Notes under the pieces: model-generated
Database searches by the model: none
Seen by the model: only the letters and a program-made list of their open reading frames with translations
Told to the model about the DNA's origin: nothing
Shown: in pieces, positions 39,101 to 51,364 of the stretch
How positions within the stretch are numbered: position 1 is the first letter of the stretch
Layout of the letters: every line of letters begins with the position of its first letter
Position numbers and translations under genes: made by a program
DNA from: Strongylocentrotus droebachiensis
Taxonomy: Eukaryota > Echinodermata > Echinoidea > Camarodonta > Strongylocentrotidae
Length of the DNA stretch: 64,000 nt
Assembly (NCBI GenBank): GCA_035222895.1
Contig: JAVYIG010000061.1
Span: 586,501 to 650,500 of the forward strand
Reading direction: 5' to 3'

Positions 39101-39545
39101 CACTCTAAATTACAGGGATTTAAATTTAAATCTATAGGATTTATTTTTAAATATTTCATGTACTGTAGGTAGGGACCAATCGATGTGGATTTAAAATTAA
39201 TCTTCGCTAGGATTAAAAAGTTTTAATCTGTAAAGGATTAAAAAATAAGTTCAAAAGATTTATATTATAAATCTTTCTAGATTAAAATTAACCCTGATAA
39301 AGATTTAAAAGCAATCCTTTTTGGGACTTCTTTGTCACGTGACAAAATCTTATCGCCATGATTGGTCAATTTGCCGTTAATTTTCGGAACTTTTTTTAAT
39401 CTTTTGGGATTGAAAAAAATATATTTGAAACTCGGATTAAGAACCAGTTTAGCAATCTTTTAAGATTAAAAATCAATCTTTATGGATTTAATTTCATTCA
39501 AATCCGGCTTAAGATTTAAATTTTAAATCCCTGTAATTTAGAGTG
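39101..39545. mobile_element. TA-flanked palindromic MITE
   Basis: Termini CACTCTAAATTACAGGGATT and the exact complement at 39526-39545, flanked by TA on each side. The inverted repeat continues into ATTTAAATTT-rich sequence. The 445-bp body is dominated by short GATTTAAA/TTTAATC variants, so it could fold on itself repeatedly. Confidence 0.8.
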
Positions 39546-40205
39546 TAGGATTACGTAACGTGTCATTGCAATGTTTGTATATTTTAAAAGTTGATGCACA
39601 ATACTAATTAATTTGCCTTAGGATGAATATTCGAAAGTATTTGCGATCATGTTAAAACCGTTTTGAAAATAATTCCTTTGGAAAGAGGGCACATTTTAGA
39701 GATTGTGTACTTAAATTAAGGCCATTTTTGAAGGGGGCACAACTGGTCCACGAATCTTGAAAAACAGGGGACATGTAAACAAAGTTGTTATTAATTTTGT
39801 GTATAGGAGTCATTATGAACAACCCAAAGGGAACATACATATTAACCTCGAAGGTGTGATATACTTGTCCGAGGAGAAATTGATCCGCAAAAGGTGAAAA
39901 TATTATCAGAAGATGTCATACCTCTATCAAGAGATGCACTGACCCTCGAAAGTCAAAATATAACGAGCAAGGTGCGATACACTTGTCGGGGAACAAAAAT
40001 AGTCAAGTAAAGGTGATAAAATAATCATGGAGGTGTGAACAATTGTACTTGGCTTGAAATGTGTAATGTTTGTAAAGTGTAGAAATCCATCGACGGGAAG
40101 GCTGTGGGTGAAGGGTGAAATGCAATTTGTAATAAACGTCGTATAGTGTCCAGACATAATGTAAACAGTTTACATATAGTGTCAACCCTCGGTCATCAAT
40201 CAGTC

Positions 40206-40640
40206 TATATTTCATTGCCCAACAGAAATAAATATTGTACAACAGCACTACGTAAAATTAGCAGAACATGGCTATGAAACGTTATGGAAAACATGCATTT
40301 CATCGAAACGACGTACGGTATTATAAACTGCGCCCCACCTTTTCTAAACATACGTCATGCACTGTGTTGCGTGCCGGTAACAAAATGGTGAAGTGATGTT
40401 AATGAGTTAATGAGAGTGCCTTTACAGAAATATGGTGATATTTCATTGCCCAACATAAATAAAAGTTGTACACCAGCACTACGTAAAAATAGCAGAACAT
40501 GGCTAGTAAACGTATTGGAAAACATGCGGTTCATCGAAACGACGTACGGTATTCTGAATTTCGCACCACCTTTTCTAAACATACGGTACGTCACGCACTG
40601 TGTTGCGTATCGGATCAAAATGATGAAGTGAGGATGATGA
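40206..40640 (+). repeat. Tandem duplication, 231-bp offset
   Basis: TTCATTGCCCAACA at 40211 recurs at 40442. Shared blocks follow in order: AGCACTACGTAAAA, GCAGAACATGGCTA, TCGAAACGACGTACGGTATT and CACCTTTTCTAAACATACG. The two units differ by scattered changes. Confidence 0.8.
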
Positions 40641-41859
40641 TGAATATATGAAAGGGCCTAGTATGTAAACAAAAAAGAGGTTCTGTCCCTGATACGATTT
40701 AAATGTTTATGGGGGTTTTACATCTGATGTTTTTTTTCAGATGAGGCCAACAATCTTGTTAAGAGGCAGATTCTTTTTTAATAATTCAAACCGAATTAGT
40801 TCCCTGCAACATATAGACGTAGCATTGTTTCAAAAAAAGTCAAAAAAGTGACTGGGACTTTTTCGTCTACATCCGTTGGAACCTCTGCAGGATTGAGATA
40901 CTACCTTTTGAAGGAACTAAATGCATCTCTAGAAATTTATAAAACACGTATATTTGAAACGTTCTATGTTTGAGAATGATGAGAATTGTTTTCTTTTATG
41001 TATAGATTTCAAGATTTTCTTTACAATTAATGAGTAAAACGCAGTGGGATAAACGATTCCAGATGTACTTGTAGTCCCACAGACTTGGTCACTAACACTT
41101 GCACTGAGAGGTGGAATGAGATCATTGCGCAATGATTCCGTCTTGCAACCTTCTCCTTCTTTCAGCCAGCTACTCTGTCAAGTTAACAATTACACAGGGT
41201 AACAAAAACATTATGTTTGGAGAGGGTGACTTAAAACACACTTGATGGAAACATCACCCGATGGCGAAGACTCCATCAGAGGCGTAGCGTTGCAGCATGC
41301 CATGGAAGGGGCGGTGATGAAGTGAGAGGGGAAGGGGGGGGGGGAACCTCCGACTTGAGGTGGATGTAATACGAGATATCAGGGCCATTTTCTAGGAAGA
41401 GGGGTGCTTGGCGGTGTCGTATGATGTCGTATGTATTTCTCATCTAGCATCTAGCATCCCTTTTCCCTTTCTCTCATTTTCTCAGTTAAACAAATCTAAG
41501 TGTATGATAAAGTCCATATCTTCTTTCTATAGCAGAAGGAGAAGCGGACGATAAACAAGGATTTAATACAATTTTGCCTATATGATTCAAATCACGAGAT
41601 CATCTTTCATTTTTCTCGATAATCGACGGAGGGAGATGGGGGGGGGGGGCACCCAATGCCACCGGTGGGATATGCCATGATTATCTCCCATCCACGTGAC
41701 AGAAGCATTGTGTAAACAGTGCAAGGGTCAGATGGGTTCTTAATTGGGAAGATCCACATCGTCTCGAGCATGTTGAAGAGTTCATGCAAACATTGGAGGT
41801 TACATTAGCGCAGGGAACATTATAGAACGTTCCGAAGCTCCCAATCACTCTTTTCACCG

Positions 41860-42985
41860 GGTAAATATTTCGTAGGAAGCATTCACATTTCTTTTCATGT
41901 AGATATTGAATTCACATTGAAAATAAAATAGACAATATTTGTTGAGCAAAGGGCCACACAAACAATGACGACTAAGATATTGAATTGAATTGAATTGATT
42001 TTATTGTCCATACAAATGGAAATTCGTTGTTCAGAGGAACATCAATATTTCAGTGGGACCACTTATTAATGTTTTGATGTTGAGAATGTGAATTTGCATT
42101 TAAAATAACTAATAATGTTTGCTAAACGAACTGAAGAGTTCACAATGGTCGTACATAATTGCATGGTTATTTATAGTTGCCTTGAAGTATCCATATAAAT
42201 GTTTCACTTCACATGTTTGCGTAATGCTTTCGTTGGAAACACTAAGGTACATGTAGGTAAACGTTGGGAAATTCTTTGAATATGACCAGACAATATTTGC
42301 TAGCTGAAGGGCCAGGCAAACAGTGGATGCATACAGCTGCAAGGATAATTATGGGTGCCTTGCAGCGTAAATATAAGCAACAAAGGGAACTCCCATGTAA
42401 TTAATGCTTTCTAAGGCAACACTTGAGAGTCGCATTCTGGATAAAAGGGCAGTCTAACACGGAACTTACACTGAATATTCAAACCGAAATGATGTCTGCA
42501 AGCAACTGCTCCCCAGTGTAAACAATAGAAGTAAATTATCTTTAAAATAACATTATGAAATGGCTAGAGGCTCCTATGTGGCTAATGTTTCAAATGGAAC
42601 ACTTATGTTGTTATTAATGTACATGTTATGATTTTACTGTAAATAATAAATGGAAAACATTTCCCAGGCCTTGTAAATAGTGGAGGCACAACATCATTGT
42701 TGAATATATTAGAGATTATGTTCGTATATGTTGACCTTAAAAAGGAACGGACTATTATTTTGAGAACGGGGATCAAAAAGTAGCTTGAGGAATCCGTGTA
42801 GACTAATTAATTCCAAGGGACCACTAATGGAAGCATTCATGTTAAGGGTGTCTAAGACGGAACTCAAACTGAATATTTATATCAAAATGATGTCGGGAGT
42901 GAATGCTCCCCAGATAAAACAGTAAAAGTACATCATTGTAAGGAGCATGATGAAATAGCTTGAATAAACCATGAAACCTATTCTA
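41860..42985 (+). repeat. Diverged ~180-bp satellite array, about six units
   Basis: A landmark of the type GGAACCACTTATG/GGAACACTTATG occurs at about 42052, 42232, 42413, 42593 and 42816, spacing about 180, 181, 180 and 223 bp. Units near 42440 and 42855 share CGGAACT-ACACTGAATATT and ATGATGTC...TGCTCCCCAG. A (TTGAA)n tract at 41982 interrupts the first unit. Confidence 0.6.
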
Positions 42986-45034
42986 GAGTGCCTATCGCTC
43001 TTGCTTCCTACTCTCTGACTGAAGTGTCTTTGAGCTAAAGGCTGACTTAATTAGGCCATCATAAGTCTGCGGAATTTATCAAAATATGAAATGAATATAA
43101 TAAGTTAACAAATATTTGTCAAAGACTCGATCATGTCAACAAGGGAGGTATATCAATTCGATAATCAGAATGTTCCTTATAACAACACATTTGATACAAT
43201 TTATATCGAAATAATAATTGGCCTATTGACCTACAGTCAATTTACCATAACCAAGGTTCTGATCAAGAAAAGGAAGCCCGTTCTGGGGATAATCATACTT
43301 GATATTTACTCGCACACTTCTATAAATATTTGTCCCGGATATTTGTTAAGCTGCCCAAATGAATGAAACTACATCACTTCGCATTCTTCCATTGAAAGCT
43401 AATCTAGATGTCTATCAACATACTTCGTGGAGGACCGTCCATTATCGACAGCATTACTAACCTCTCCGTCATCAAGTTTGAACATGATGGGACCAAGACT
43501 AAATGATGGACACGAAGACATTACGAACTCAATCTTCTAGGGAACGCATAATTGCAGGGGATAATGTACTCTGTTATACATTTTCCTCTCCTTTGCACTT
43601 TGTTAAACGTTCTTGTGAAAGGTTCCTAATATGTTTCAGCAACATATCATAGAATCGCTATTGAAGGTCATTATCCTTTAACAGAATATTATTATTACTG
43701 TATGTTCAAATGTCAAAACATGTCAGTTGGGAAAAAAGCATGAAGATTTGTTTTCGTCATATTTCTGTGTACCAACTGATTAAAATAACAAATAAACTAA
43801 TCAAGAAAAGATCTCGACTTCAAAGTCAATTTAAAAAGCCTAGAGTGCACCACTTATTGATGGCATGCGAACATGCGAAGACAGCGGGGTTATACAAAGT
43901 TGTCCTTAAGTTGATTTAGTAAAAGTTTTGGCGATTGCGTTAAATTTATCTTCAACTTCTTGGGAACTCTTCAAAATAACTGATGTTGCACCCTGGCGTG
44001 CTTTCCCACTTTTCCTACCCTTCGCACTACAGGTACTCGCAATTGGGTTGTAGATTGTAAGCAGTAAGATGGCTGTTACATAATCGCTGCTATTGTTGAC
44101 AATCCTCAATAATTGGGTGCTATGTTTATTAATAAATGACAGGTTTTTTTTTCAAGTCAAATAATATAAATAATGTATTCTCTTCTGAAAAAAAATCTAG
44201 CTTGCATGCCATTTATGTTACTGAAAATGAAATGCAATATTTTACCTAATGCAAAATTTGGTTCTGATCGAGTGATTTATCAAAATGCTATATAAATTCA
44301 AAATTAATCTATAAACACAGGGATTACATTATTTTTTCAATACGTATAATTTTCATTTTAGCAGGTTAACGAACATACACTACTTATAATCATGGTATAT
44401 TATCATGCATCCTAGAGATTTAATGCATCATCGGTACTGTGTGTCGTGACGTTTGACGAAATGCATTTCCTTGTCGGAACACGACACCCTCTCCCTTTCG
44501 TCGCTAATATGCTTGTTTTGCACATAAGGGTCAGGAGTCGGATGCAAGCCTGAAGCTATGTCGGTCAATTCTGGTCCGGGCCATTGGCTCAGATTTCATG
44601 GCAAATAAGCAGGTGGTATATAATGATAGGGTATGCCTCAGTCGTACTACGAGATTAAAGCCGCGTTGGGAATCCTTTGCCTTTTTGAGCGAGTGGGAAC
44701 GAGGGGGTTAAATGCACTTCGGGCCTCTCCCTGCGGCGGAAGCAATAGAAATGACTCCTTCTTGAATCATTACACCATTATCAGATATCGGGATAGATAC
44801 ATGTGGTTTTTAGTCACTGTCTAAGGGTATTTAAAATCATCATTGTTACACAAATCGTATAAATCATAAAACTACTGAGCGAAATTAACCTGTGTTGTTT
44901 TTCAAAGAGTAATTGGGAATGAAATTAGAAGTTGGGTAATGGAGAGTGGTGGGGCAGTAGAACAATTTGAGACAGTGAAAAAAATACGGAAACTGACAGA
45001 CAATTAGGGAGATAGAAAAATAGGGGTATAGGGA

Positions 45035-45138
45035 AATAGAGAGAGAGAAAAAGGGAGAGAGATATAGAGAGAGGGAAAGAGAGAGAGAGAGATAGGGAGA
45101 AAAAGAGAGAGAGTGAGAGAGAGAAAGAGAGAGAGAAT

Positions 45139-45169
<31 letters not shown>

Positions 45170-45312
45170 CTTTAAAAAAGAGAATATGTCTTCAGGATGG
45201 ACAAAATTCCTCCCAGACATCAAGGCAAGAAGAAGGAGGGAGACATAGCGAGATAGAAAGAGAGTAAGCGAGAGAGAGAGAGAGAGCAAGAGGGAGAGGG
45301 AGAGAAAAGAGT
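45035..45312 (+). repeat. Two (GA)n-rich blocks
   Basis: GA-rich blocks at about 45035-45165 and 45235-45312, separated by about 70 bp of mixed sequence. Confidence 0.9.
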
Positions 45313-46285
45313 GAAAGAGAGGTGATACAGAAGTGTCAACATTTGATTGTGACGTCATTTTTGAGAGCAGCGATTTTGTCAACAAACTTTGTTTGGAGGT
45401 AACATTAGCCGAACTAATTATTACGCTGTTAGTCTTGATGGAGCATTTATTTATTTAATTGTTTTCACTTTGCTTCTGTGCTGACACAAATCAATGAATA
45501 TTTTCAACTGAAATGAATGACCGAATGACTTGGAGGTGATACACACCATATTATGTTTGCCATAAACAAAATAAGAGAGTTCATTTCGATATTTAAAAGT
45601 TGTCAAAAAACAAGAAGTATAAAACTGAGCTGTAATTCGGCACCGGCAATATTTAGGGAGATCTTCAGAGGCACATGACGTCTTATCCCGAAATGTGACT
45701 CCGACTTTTTGTTTTTATAAAGAGATGCTTCTATCTTACAATCAATCAAAGCTGAGCGTAGTTTAATCTATCCTGAAACTTAGATGACTTATTCTGCATG
45801 CTAAAAGTAATCAATAGTTGTTTATAAAACGCATGCACAAACAGAATATGAAGAGAATAAAAGAGAGAAATATTCAAGAAACTTTACATGACGGTTTTTT
45901 TAGTGGTGACCGATGCTTCTGTCTAACTGAGCATTTCATATTTCTTTATTTTGCCTTCTACTTGATATTTTTTATTGAACGGTCGCCATAAAATTGAGTT
46001 TTAAACGATGATTACCACCCATGATTTACAACTTAATAAACTTGTTTTTTTTCTCCAAATCAATGGTGTGGTCAAGTTGCATCTTATCGTTTGCAGCTTA
46101 GACATATCTGCGCTTGACCTTAACATGTTTAATTAATGCGACTTGATACCAAGTTATCCTGGAAGTATGACGTAATGCCCATCTTGGCTTTCATACACAC
46201 GTCCGAGGATGCACGTTCGCCTGTTATTCGTCCATAACCCGATCCTGCTTCGCAGTTTAAGTGCTGCGAAGTTCCCTCCCGCACG

Positions 46286-47055
46286 CGCATATTTTTTTTA
46301 CACAACTGTTTAGCCACTTCAGTCAAATATACTGTGCAAACGACTAGAGACAGAGTCTAGCATTACCCTTAGCAGTTTTGTTGGATTACTGGAGCTGTAC
46401 ATGACTGTGTACATAACCGTTATTTGTTTCGGGTTAAATCTATCCTCTCTTCTCTTTCATTATGTATTTCTGTGTTCTCCTTCAATCTATCTTCCTCTCT
46501 TTTGTCATGTATTTCTTTTTTTCCTCTTCAATCTATCCCTTTTCTCATTCGTTATATCAGGGATATGAGAGTACTCATATCCCTGGTTATATTTCTTCTT
46601 TTTCCTTCAATCTATCCCCCAGGTCTCCTTCGTTATGTATTTCTTTTGTTCTCCTTTATTCTAACCTCTTCTCTTTTGTTTTATGTATTTCTTTGTTTCT
46701 CCTTCAATTTATCCTTTTCTCCTTCGTCATCTATTTCTTTGTTTTAATCTGATAGATTCTCTTACTGTTTCCCTGTCTTTCCTTAGTCTAGATCTATGAT
46801 CCTCTTAGCTCTTCAATTATGTATTTCTATGTTTTTTCTTTGACTTATCCTCTTTTCTTTCCTTACGTATTTCCTTGTTCCTTGTTTATCCTCTCCACTA
46901 TCCTTGTTTTCCCCTTTCTATCATCTTCCCTTCCCTGGGTGTACGTGCTAGCGCTTGCACATATATAGCGCCGACGACTTAGACTCTTTCACCAGAGCAC
47001 TTCTTGGAATTTTTTTGCGAAAATGGCTAAACAGTTGTGTAAAAAAAATATGCGC
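46286..47055. repeat. Inverted repeat flanking the minisatellite
   Basis: GCGCATATTTTTTTTACACA followed by ACTGTTTAGCCA at 46286-46316 has its exact reverse complement at 47024-47054, which encloses the minisatellite. The arms are about 31 bp, 700 bp apart. Confidence 0.8.
46440..46745 (+). repeat. Pyrimidine-rich minisatellite, ~46-bp unit
   Basis: TATGTATTTCT or close variants recur at about 46461, 46506, 46587, 46634, 46682 and 46728, each followed by a TTCTCCTTCAATCTATCC-like segment. A perfect hairpin, GGGATATGAG-AGTA-CTCATATCCC (46560-46583), interrupts the third unit. Looser copies continue to about 46900. Confidence 0.75.
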
Positions 47056-48629
47056 CTCCCGCACAAAACAAATTCACCCACTTCTCCTTCACGCACACAC
47101 TCATCTGCGCACGTTTTGAACGTACGCGTACTTACATTAAAGAGCTAAACCACTCGAACAAAAAAAAACACGCAATGTCAAATGATGATATAGGGGTTAC
47201 ATAATCATTCATCTCCTAACTTTGCAGAAATACAATTTGCTTGCCTGCCGCTGATAGTGAAATGTTGTACTCTTGCCACTAGGCATGTATTAAACCGTGA
47301 ATCTCTTCACTTTTCGGGATGATGTACATCATGTATTTCTTACAAGCAATATTTGTACCTTTACAAATTATCCAAGTATCACGAGTACTGATCATGCAAA
47401 TGTGTGTATATATGCCGCTTTGTTAGGTATATTTAAAAAACATTGATCAAACTTGATCATCTGATCATAAGAAGTAAAATGTGCCTTTGTGTGAGTTATA
47501 ATCATCATTGAAATGATTGACTAACAAACGATGAAAAAATGTGCTTGAAAATGCTTTACACTTAACATGAAGCAAACGTGTAAAAAACAAAGAGTTTGTA
47601 ATCTTAAAAAACCCAGTCATATTTGAAGCATTATTATTCAAAATCATTTTTGGTAATGTGTATAGGAGAATAGTTCTATGACGATTTATGATACTACCAC
47701 ATGCTAGCAAAAGAGTAACCAGTAGTATAGAGCTCCCAAATTTATCGTTACGAGAACCCACCTATCCTCGAATTCGGCCTACCTTTTGACCTCAGTCTAA
47801 ATTCGAAATATTAAAAAGTAAAAAAGAACTAACATAGTTATAAATATAGTCGATTTTCCAGAAAAAAAGATGTGAATAATAGAAATCTGATATATCCGTT
47901 AAGAATGCCCCAGCACCCATTTTTCGAGTGAATTACGACTAAATGTATTGTATGCGAACTTTATCGATCCCTAGTGTACTCCGACCCGAGCGAGCTATAA
48001 ACTTGGGATCGTGTATGTACATGTACCTACCTTTCTGCTCAAGTAACATAATCTTGGAGTCTTCGAAAAATTAACACTTCGGTTGCTTCTTTGCTCTTCT
48101 GCACAGACGCTTGTTTGCCACACATGCATTTCTCCACAAAACAGAAATCCTTGTTGGCCATCAAAGGGACATTCCTACTGACGCCACAAGTAACAAACTA
48201 TATGCCTACTTTAATTGCTTTAGTCATTTCCTATTTTAGAAGTGCAATCAACACTTCAGAGGCCCGGAAATTACTGTATTACCCTGATTGTTCTTATGAA
48301 AATATATCTATAAAGATTAATGTAATTGCAGGACCAACGCTCCATTTTGCCCCTTTTTTAAACGTATTACACAAATTCTTATAAGGGAGACATTTGAAGC
48401 TAGCCACTCGGCAATCATAGACGGGTGCTTACTGTAAATATTCGGAAGTGACTTAAGTTACAACACTCTAGTAGTGCGGACCCGATGTTTGCTCTTCCCA
48501 CTGCATTCAACAAACATGAAATCCAATATGTGGGTCACATTTGTGGAATGAAACGATCAGAATAGCAAGTGCCGCATTACATGTTTTGTACTCCCATGGT
48601 AGGAACCCCCGGATGCGATCGGGTTAAAG

Positions 48630-48905
48630 TTAAAGGGAAATACAATTCTTGTAACCTGTCCATTTGTATAAAAGCGGAAAAAATAAGATAAATAGAATGG
48701 TGAAAGTTTGAAAATAAATCGGACTAATAATGACGAAAATTATATATAATTGAAAAATGAGAACACTAAATTTAATAGTGCGAATCTCAAATTGGCAATA
48801 TGTCCGTGGATCGTCACGTACAACTCTCCCATATGTCGTGTACAAACACATCTGAAAAGGGCAATACTGCCTTTTTGAACTAGCATTTTTGCAAGCATTA
48901 TACAA
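48630..48905 (+). mobile_element. MITE, family 2, partial copy
   Basis: Starts TTAA-AGGGAAATACAATTC and shares GGTGAAAGTTTGAAAATAAATCGGAC with the family-2 body. It continues with ATATGTCCGTGG and CTCCCATATGTCGTGTACA, also characteristic of this repeat type. No right terminus was found, so it is probably truncated. Confidence 0.5.
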
Positions 48906-48967
48906 GAAATTATGATACTAGCTTTTTACCACGAAAGACAGAATTTAGAAATATTTTCACTTGTCAC

Positions 48968-49363
48968 TTTAAAGATAAGGTTGAGTTCTGGGAAGAGGTA
49001 CAAAATAATTTGTGAGCGTTATCATTGTTATTATGCAAGGGTGGAAGAACATCAGATTAAACATGTTCCCTGAAAAGCATGGCTCTTCAAATGCCTTCAT
49101 ATTCTAAATACGACATGAAACATCGTAAAACTCGGGGGGTAGGTTTTTTTCGCCATGTGCTCGTGTAGTCCCATATACATCATTCTGTGTACAGCGCTTG
49201 TAACTTTGCCAAGATTTGGCCAAATTTCTTATCATTTTGATGATTCCAGAACCTTGCAATACACACGAATACTTATATACTAGATGATCAACCTTTTCTG
49301 ATAGATTCCACACCGTTTTTTCACAATGCAATCACATGACCAGAACTCAACTTTATCTTTAAG
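48968..49363 (+). mobile_element. TTAA-flanked MITE, family 1, copy A
   Basis: The ends read TTAA-AGATAAGGTTGAGTTCTGG and its near-complement CCAGAACTCAACTTTATCT-TTAA. TTAA duplications are the piggyBac signature. It is about 395 bp and nearly identical over its length to the copy at 52918. No coding capacity. Confidence 0.8.
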
Positions 49364-49386
49364 AACGAAGTTTGTTCTAACTCACA

Positions 49387-49565
49387 GGCCCGAATTCACA
49401 AAGGAGGTTTGTCGACAAACCGAGGTTTATGTGCGTCATACGACGCGTTTTACGCGTTTTTTACAAACCTGGTTTGTAAAGAACAAAAGGAGGTTTGGCG
49501 AAACAAAAGGAGGTTTGAGCTCAAACCTTGGTCTGAGCTCAAACCTTGCTTTGTGAATTCGGGCC
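49387..49565. mobile_element. Small palindromic MITE (GGCCCGAATTCACAAAG ends)
   Basis: The left end GGCCCGAATTCACAAAG is complementary to the right end CTTTGTGAATTCGGGCC. ACA occurs on both flanks, possibly a 3-bp duplication. The 179-bp interior is packed with small palindromes such as GGTTTGTCGACAAACC and GGTTTGAGCTCAAACC. It begins about 23 bp after MITE family-1 copy A. Confidence 0.75.
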
Positions 49566-50662
49566 ACAATGTTTGAGATTGGCTGCACGATCTTCATTTG
49601 AATTAGCCTGAGTCGGTCTTTTGTATTGATATGTATAACGTGCAGCCGATCTCGACTACTGGGAGTCATAATAAAGTTCTTCATCACGCCCGTTGCACAC
49701 ACGAGGCGTCATTTAATGACGCAAGTCTACGTCAGTGACTTGCGTTATCATTAACGTGTTACTCAACAGTGTCATTTTACAAAATGAGCACAGAAACACT
49801 GCGTTGAATTACTGATTGGCTCTTTTATTTTATAAACGCACATAACGCAATCAAAATGACATATTGTGGCAACATGTACCCCGTACCACCTTTAATCTTT
49901 CTACATCAAAACATTATCCGTCACTCAGTACATTAGTTCGGGAAGGTAATCTTATAGTCTCTTCATGTAGGATGATTTACTATGCAGGTATGACGAGGTC
50001 TTAAACTCCCATGTATCAATCATTTCTTCCAATATATTGATGATGATACCGCTCGTCTTAAATGGAACGATTCGGATTACTGTTCATCTTTGTGTTCATG
50101 GATACGATATGCGGGGATTATGCACCATTACCAATTAACATGCGCGTCTTTTAAATGATTTAATAGGGGAGAGATGGAACAGGGGACATACATCTTCATT
50201 TATCAAATTATCCGGATGTCGATTTATGTATAACAAAGTCTTAAGGTAATGTCCATCACAAAGGGAAAGTATGAAACTAGGGTAATCGCCCGCGAGCGTA
50301 GAAAGGACACGCTCTGCTTAAACGCGTCATCTCTTCCAGTATTCCCAATTTCTTTAAAAGTCAAAAGATAAAAGCTTTTGGTGCAACTTTTCGTAGATGA
50401 ATTTGTCTCGTTTAGAGCTGGTTTAATTGATTTAACGTCAGGGCACGTTGGAAAGAGATCAAGTATCGGTATTAAATCTTGACACAAATCATCCAAAAGT
50501 CACTGCGACTCGTGTCCTCCAGCGGAAGTACACCATTTAGAGATGTTGTCGATCTTTGGAGGTAGTTCTTCGGCGTATTAAGAGCATTAAGAAACTTTTA
50601 TATTTTTGTATTAGATAAAACGAAATGAAATATGTTATTGCTTCCTAAATATCATTTATATA

Positions 50663-51364
50663 CAGTGCGTCCCAGAAAAAACGAAACCGAGAAGTATCGA
50701 TGTTTTATCATAACTTAATCACAACCATAATTAATGAATGATACATATTTGGAAAGCTTAGCGTCTCCTCTTTCAGTTGATGCTACTCACGTGATGCATA
50801 TTTCACGCATGAGTGATTAAAAGCAATTTGAAGGAAGGAAACCAAAAATACATTTGGCGTAGCAAAAAGCAGATTTGACAAAAGACTTAACTCCGTTTCG
50901 TTGACATTCAGCCATGCATGAAGACGCTCGTCTACGGCTGATTGTCAACGAGCCCGAGTTAAGTCTTTTGTTAATTTCGTTTATTGATACGGCAGGCAGC
51001 CAGTGAAAACGAATTCGTTTAATAAAATTATGGAAATGCAAGCACTACTTCAAACAAACAGAACTTTGTCACTCCTCGCTCATTTTTCCTGATTGAGGTG
51101 TCATATGAAAGGGCAGAAACTCAACTTTCTTGAAATGTGAATTTCTCTTCGAAATTCAGATACCGCCCGCCAAATGTCTTTTTGGTTTCCTTCCTTCAAA
51201 TTGCTTTTAATCACTCATGCGTGAAATATGCATCACGTGAGTAGCATCAACTGAAAGAGGAGACTCTAAGCTTTCCAAATATGTATCATTCATTAATTAT
51301 AGTTGAGATTAAGTTATGATAGAACATCGATACTTCTCGGTTTCGTTTTTTCTGGGACGCACTG
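50663..51364. mobile_element. Foldback element with ~197-bp inverted repeats, TA-flanked
   Basis: The arms 50663-50859 and 51168-51364 are near-perfect reverse complements. They start CAGTGCGTCCCAGAAAAAAC and are flanked by TA on both sides, as in the Tc1/mariner group. The 308-bp centre contains a second hairpin formed by GACAAAAGACTTAACTC (near 50878) and GAGTTAAGTCTTTTGTT (near 50955). No transposase. Confidence 0.85.

Noticed and set aside
44885-45385. 166-codon Ser/Leu-rich minus-strand frame
   Set aside because: Translation of a (GA)n/(CT)n microsatellite; low complexity throughout.
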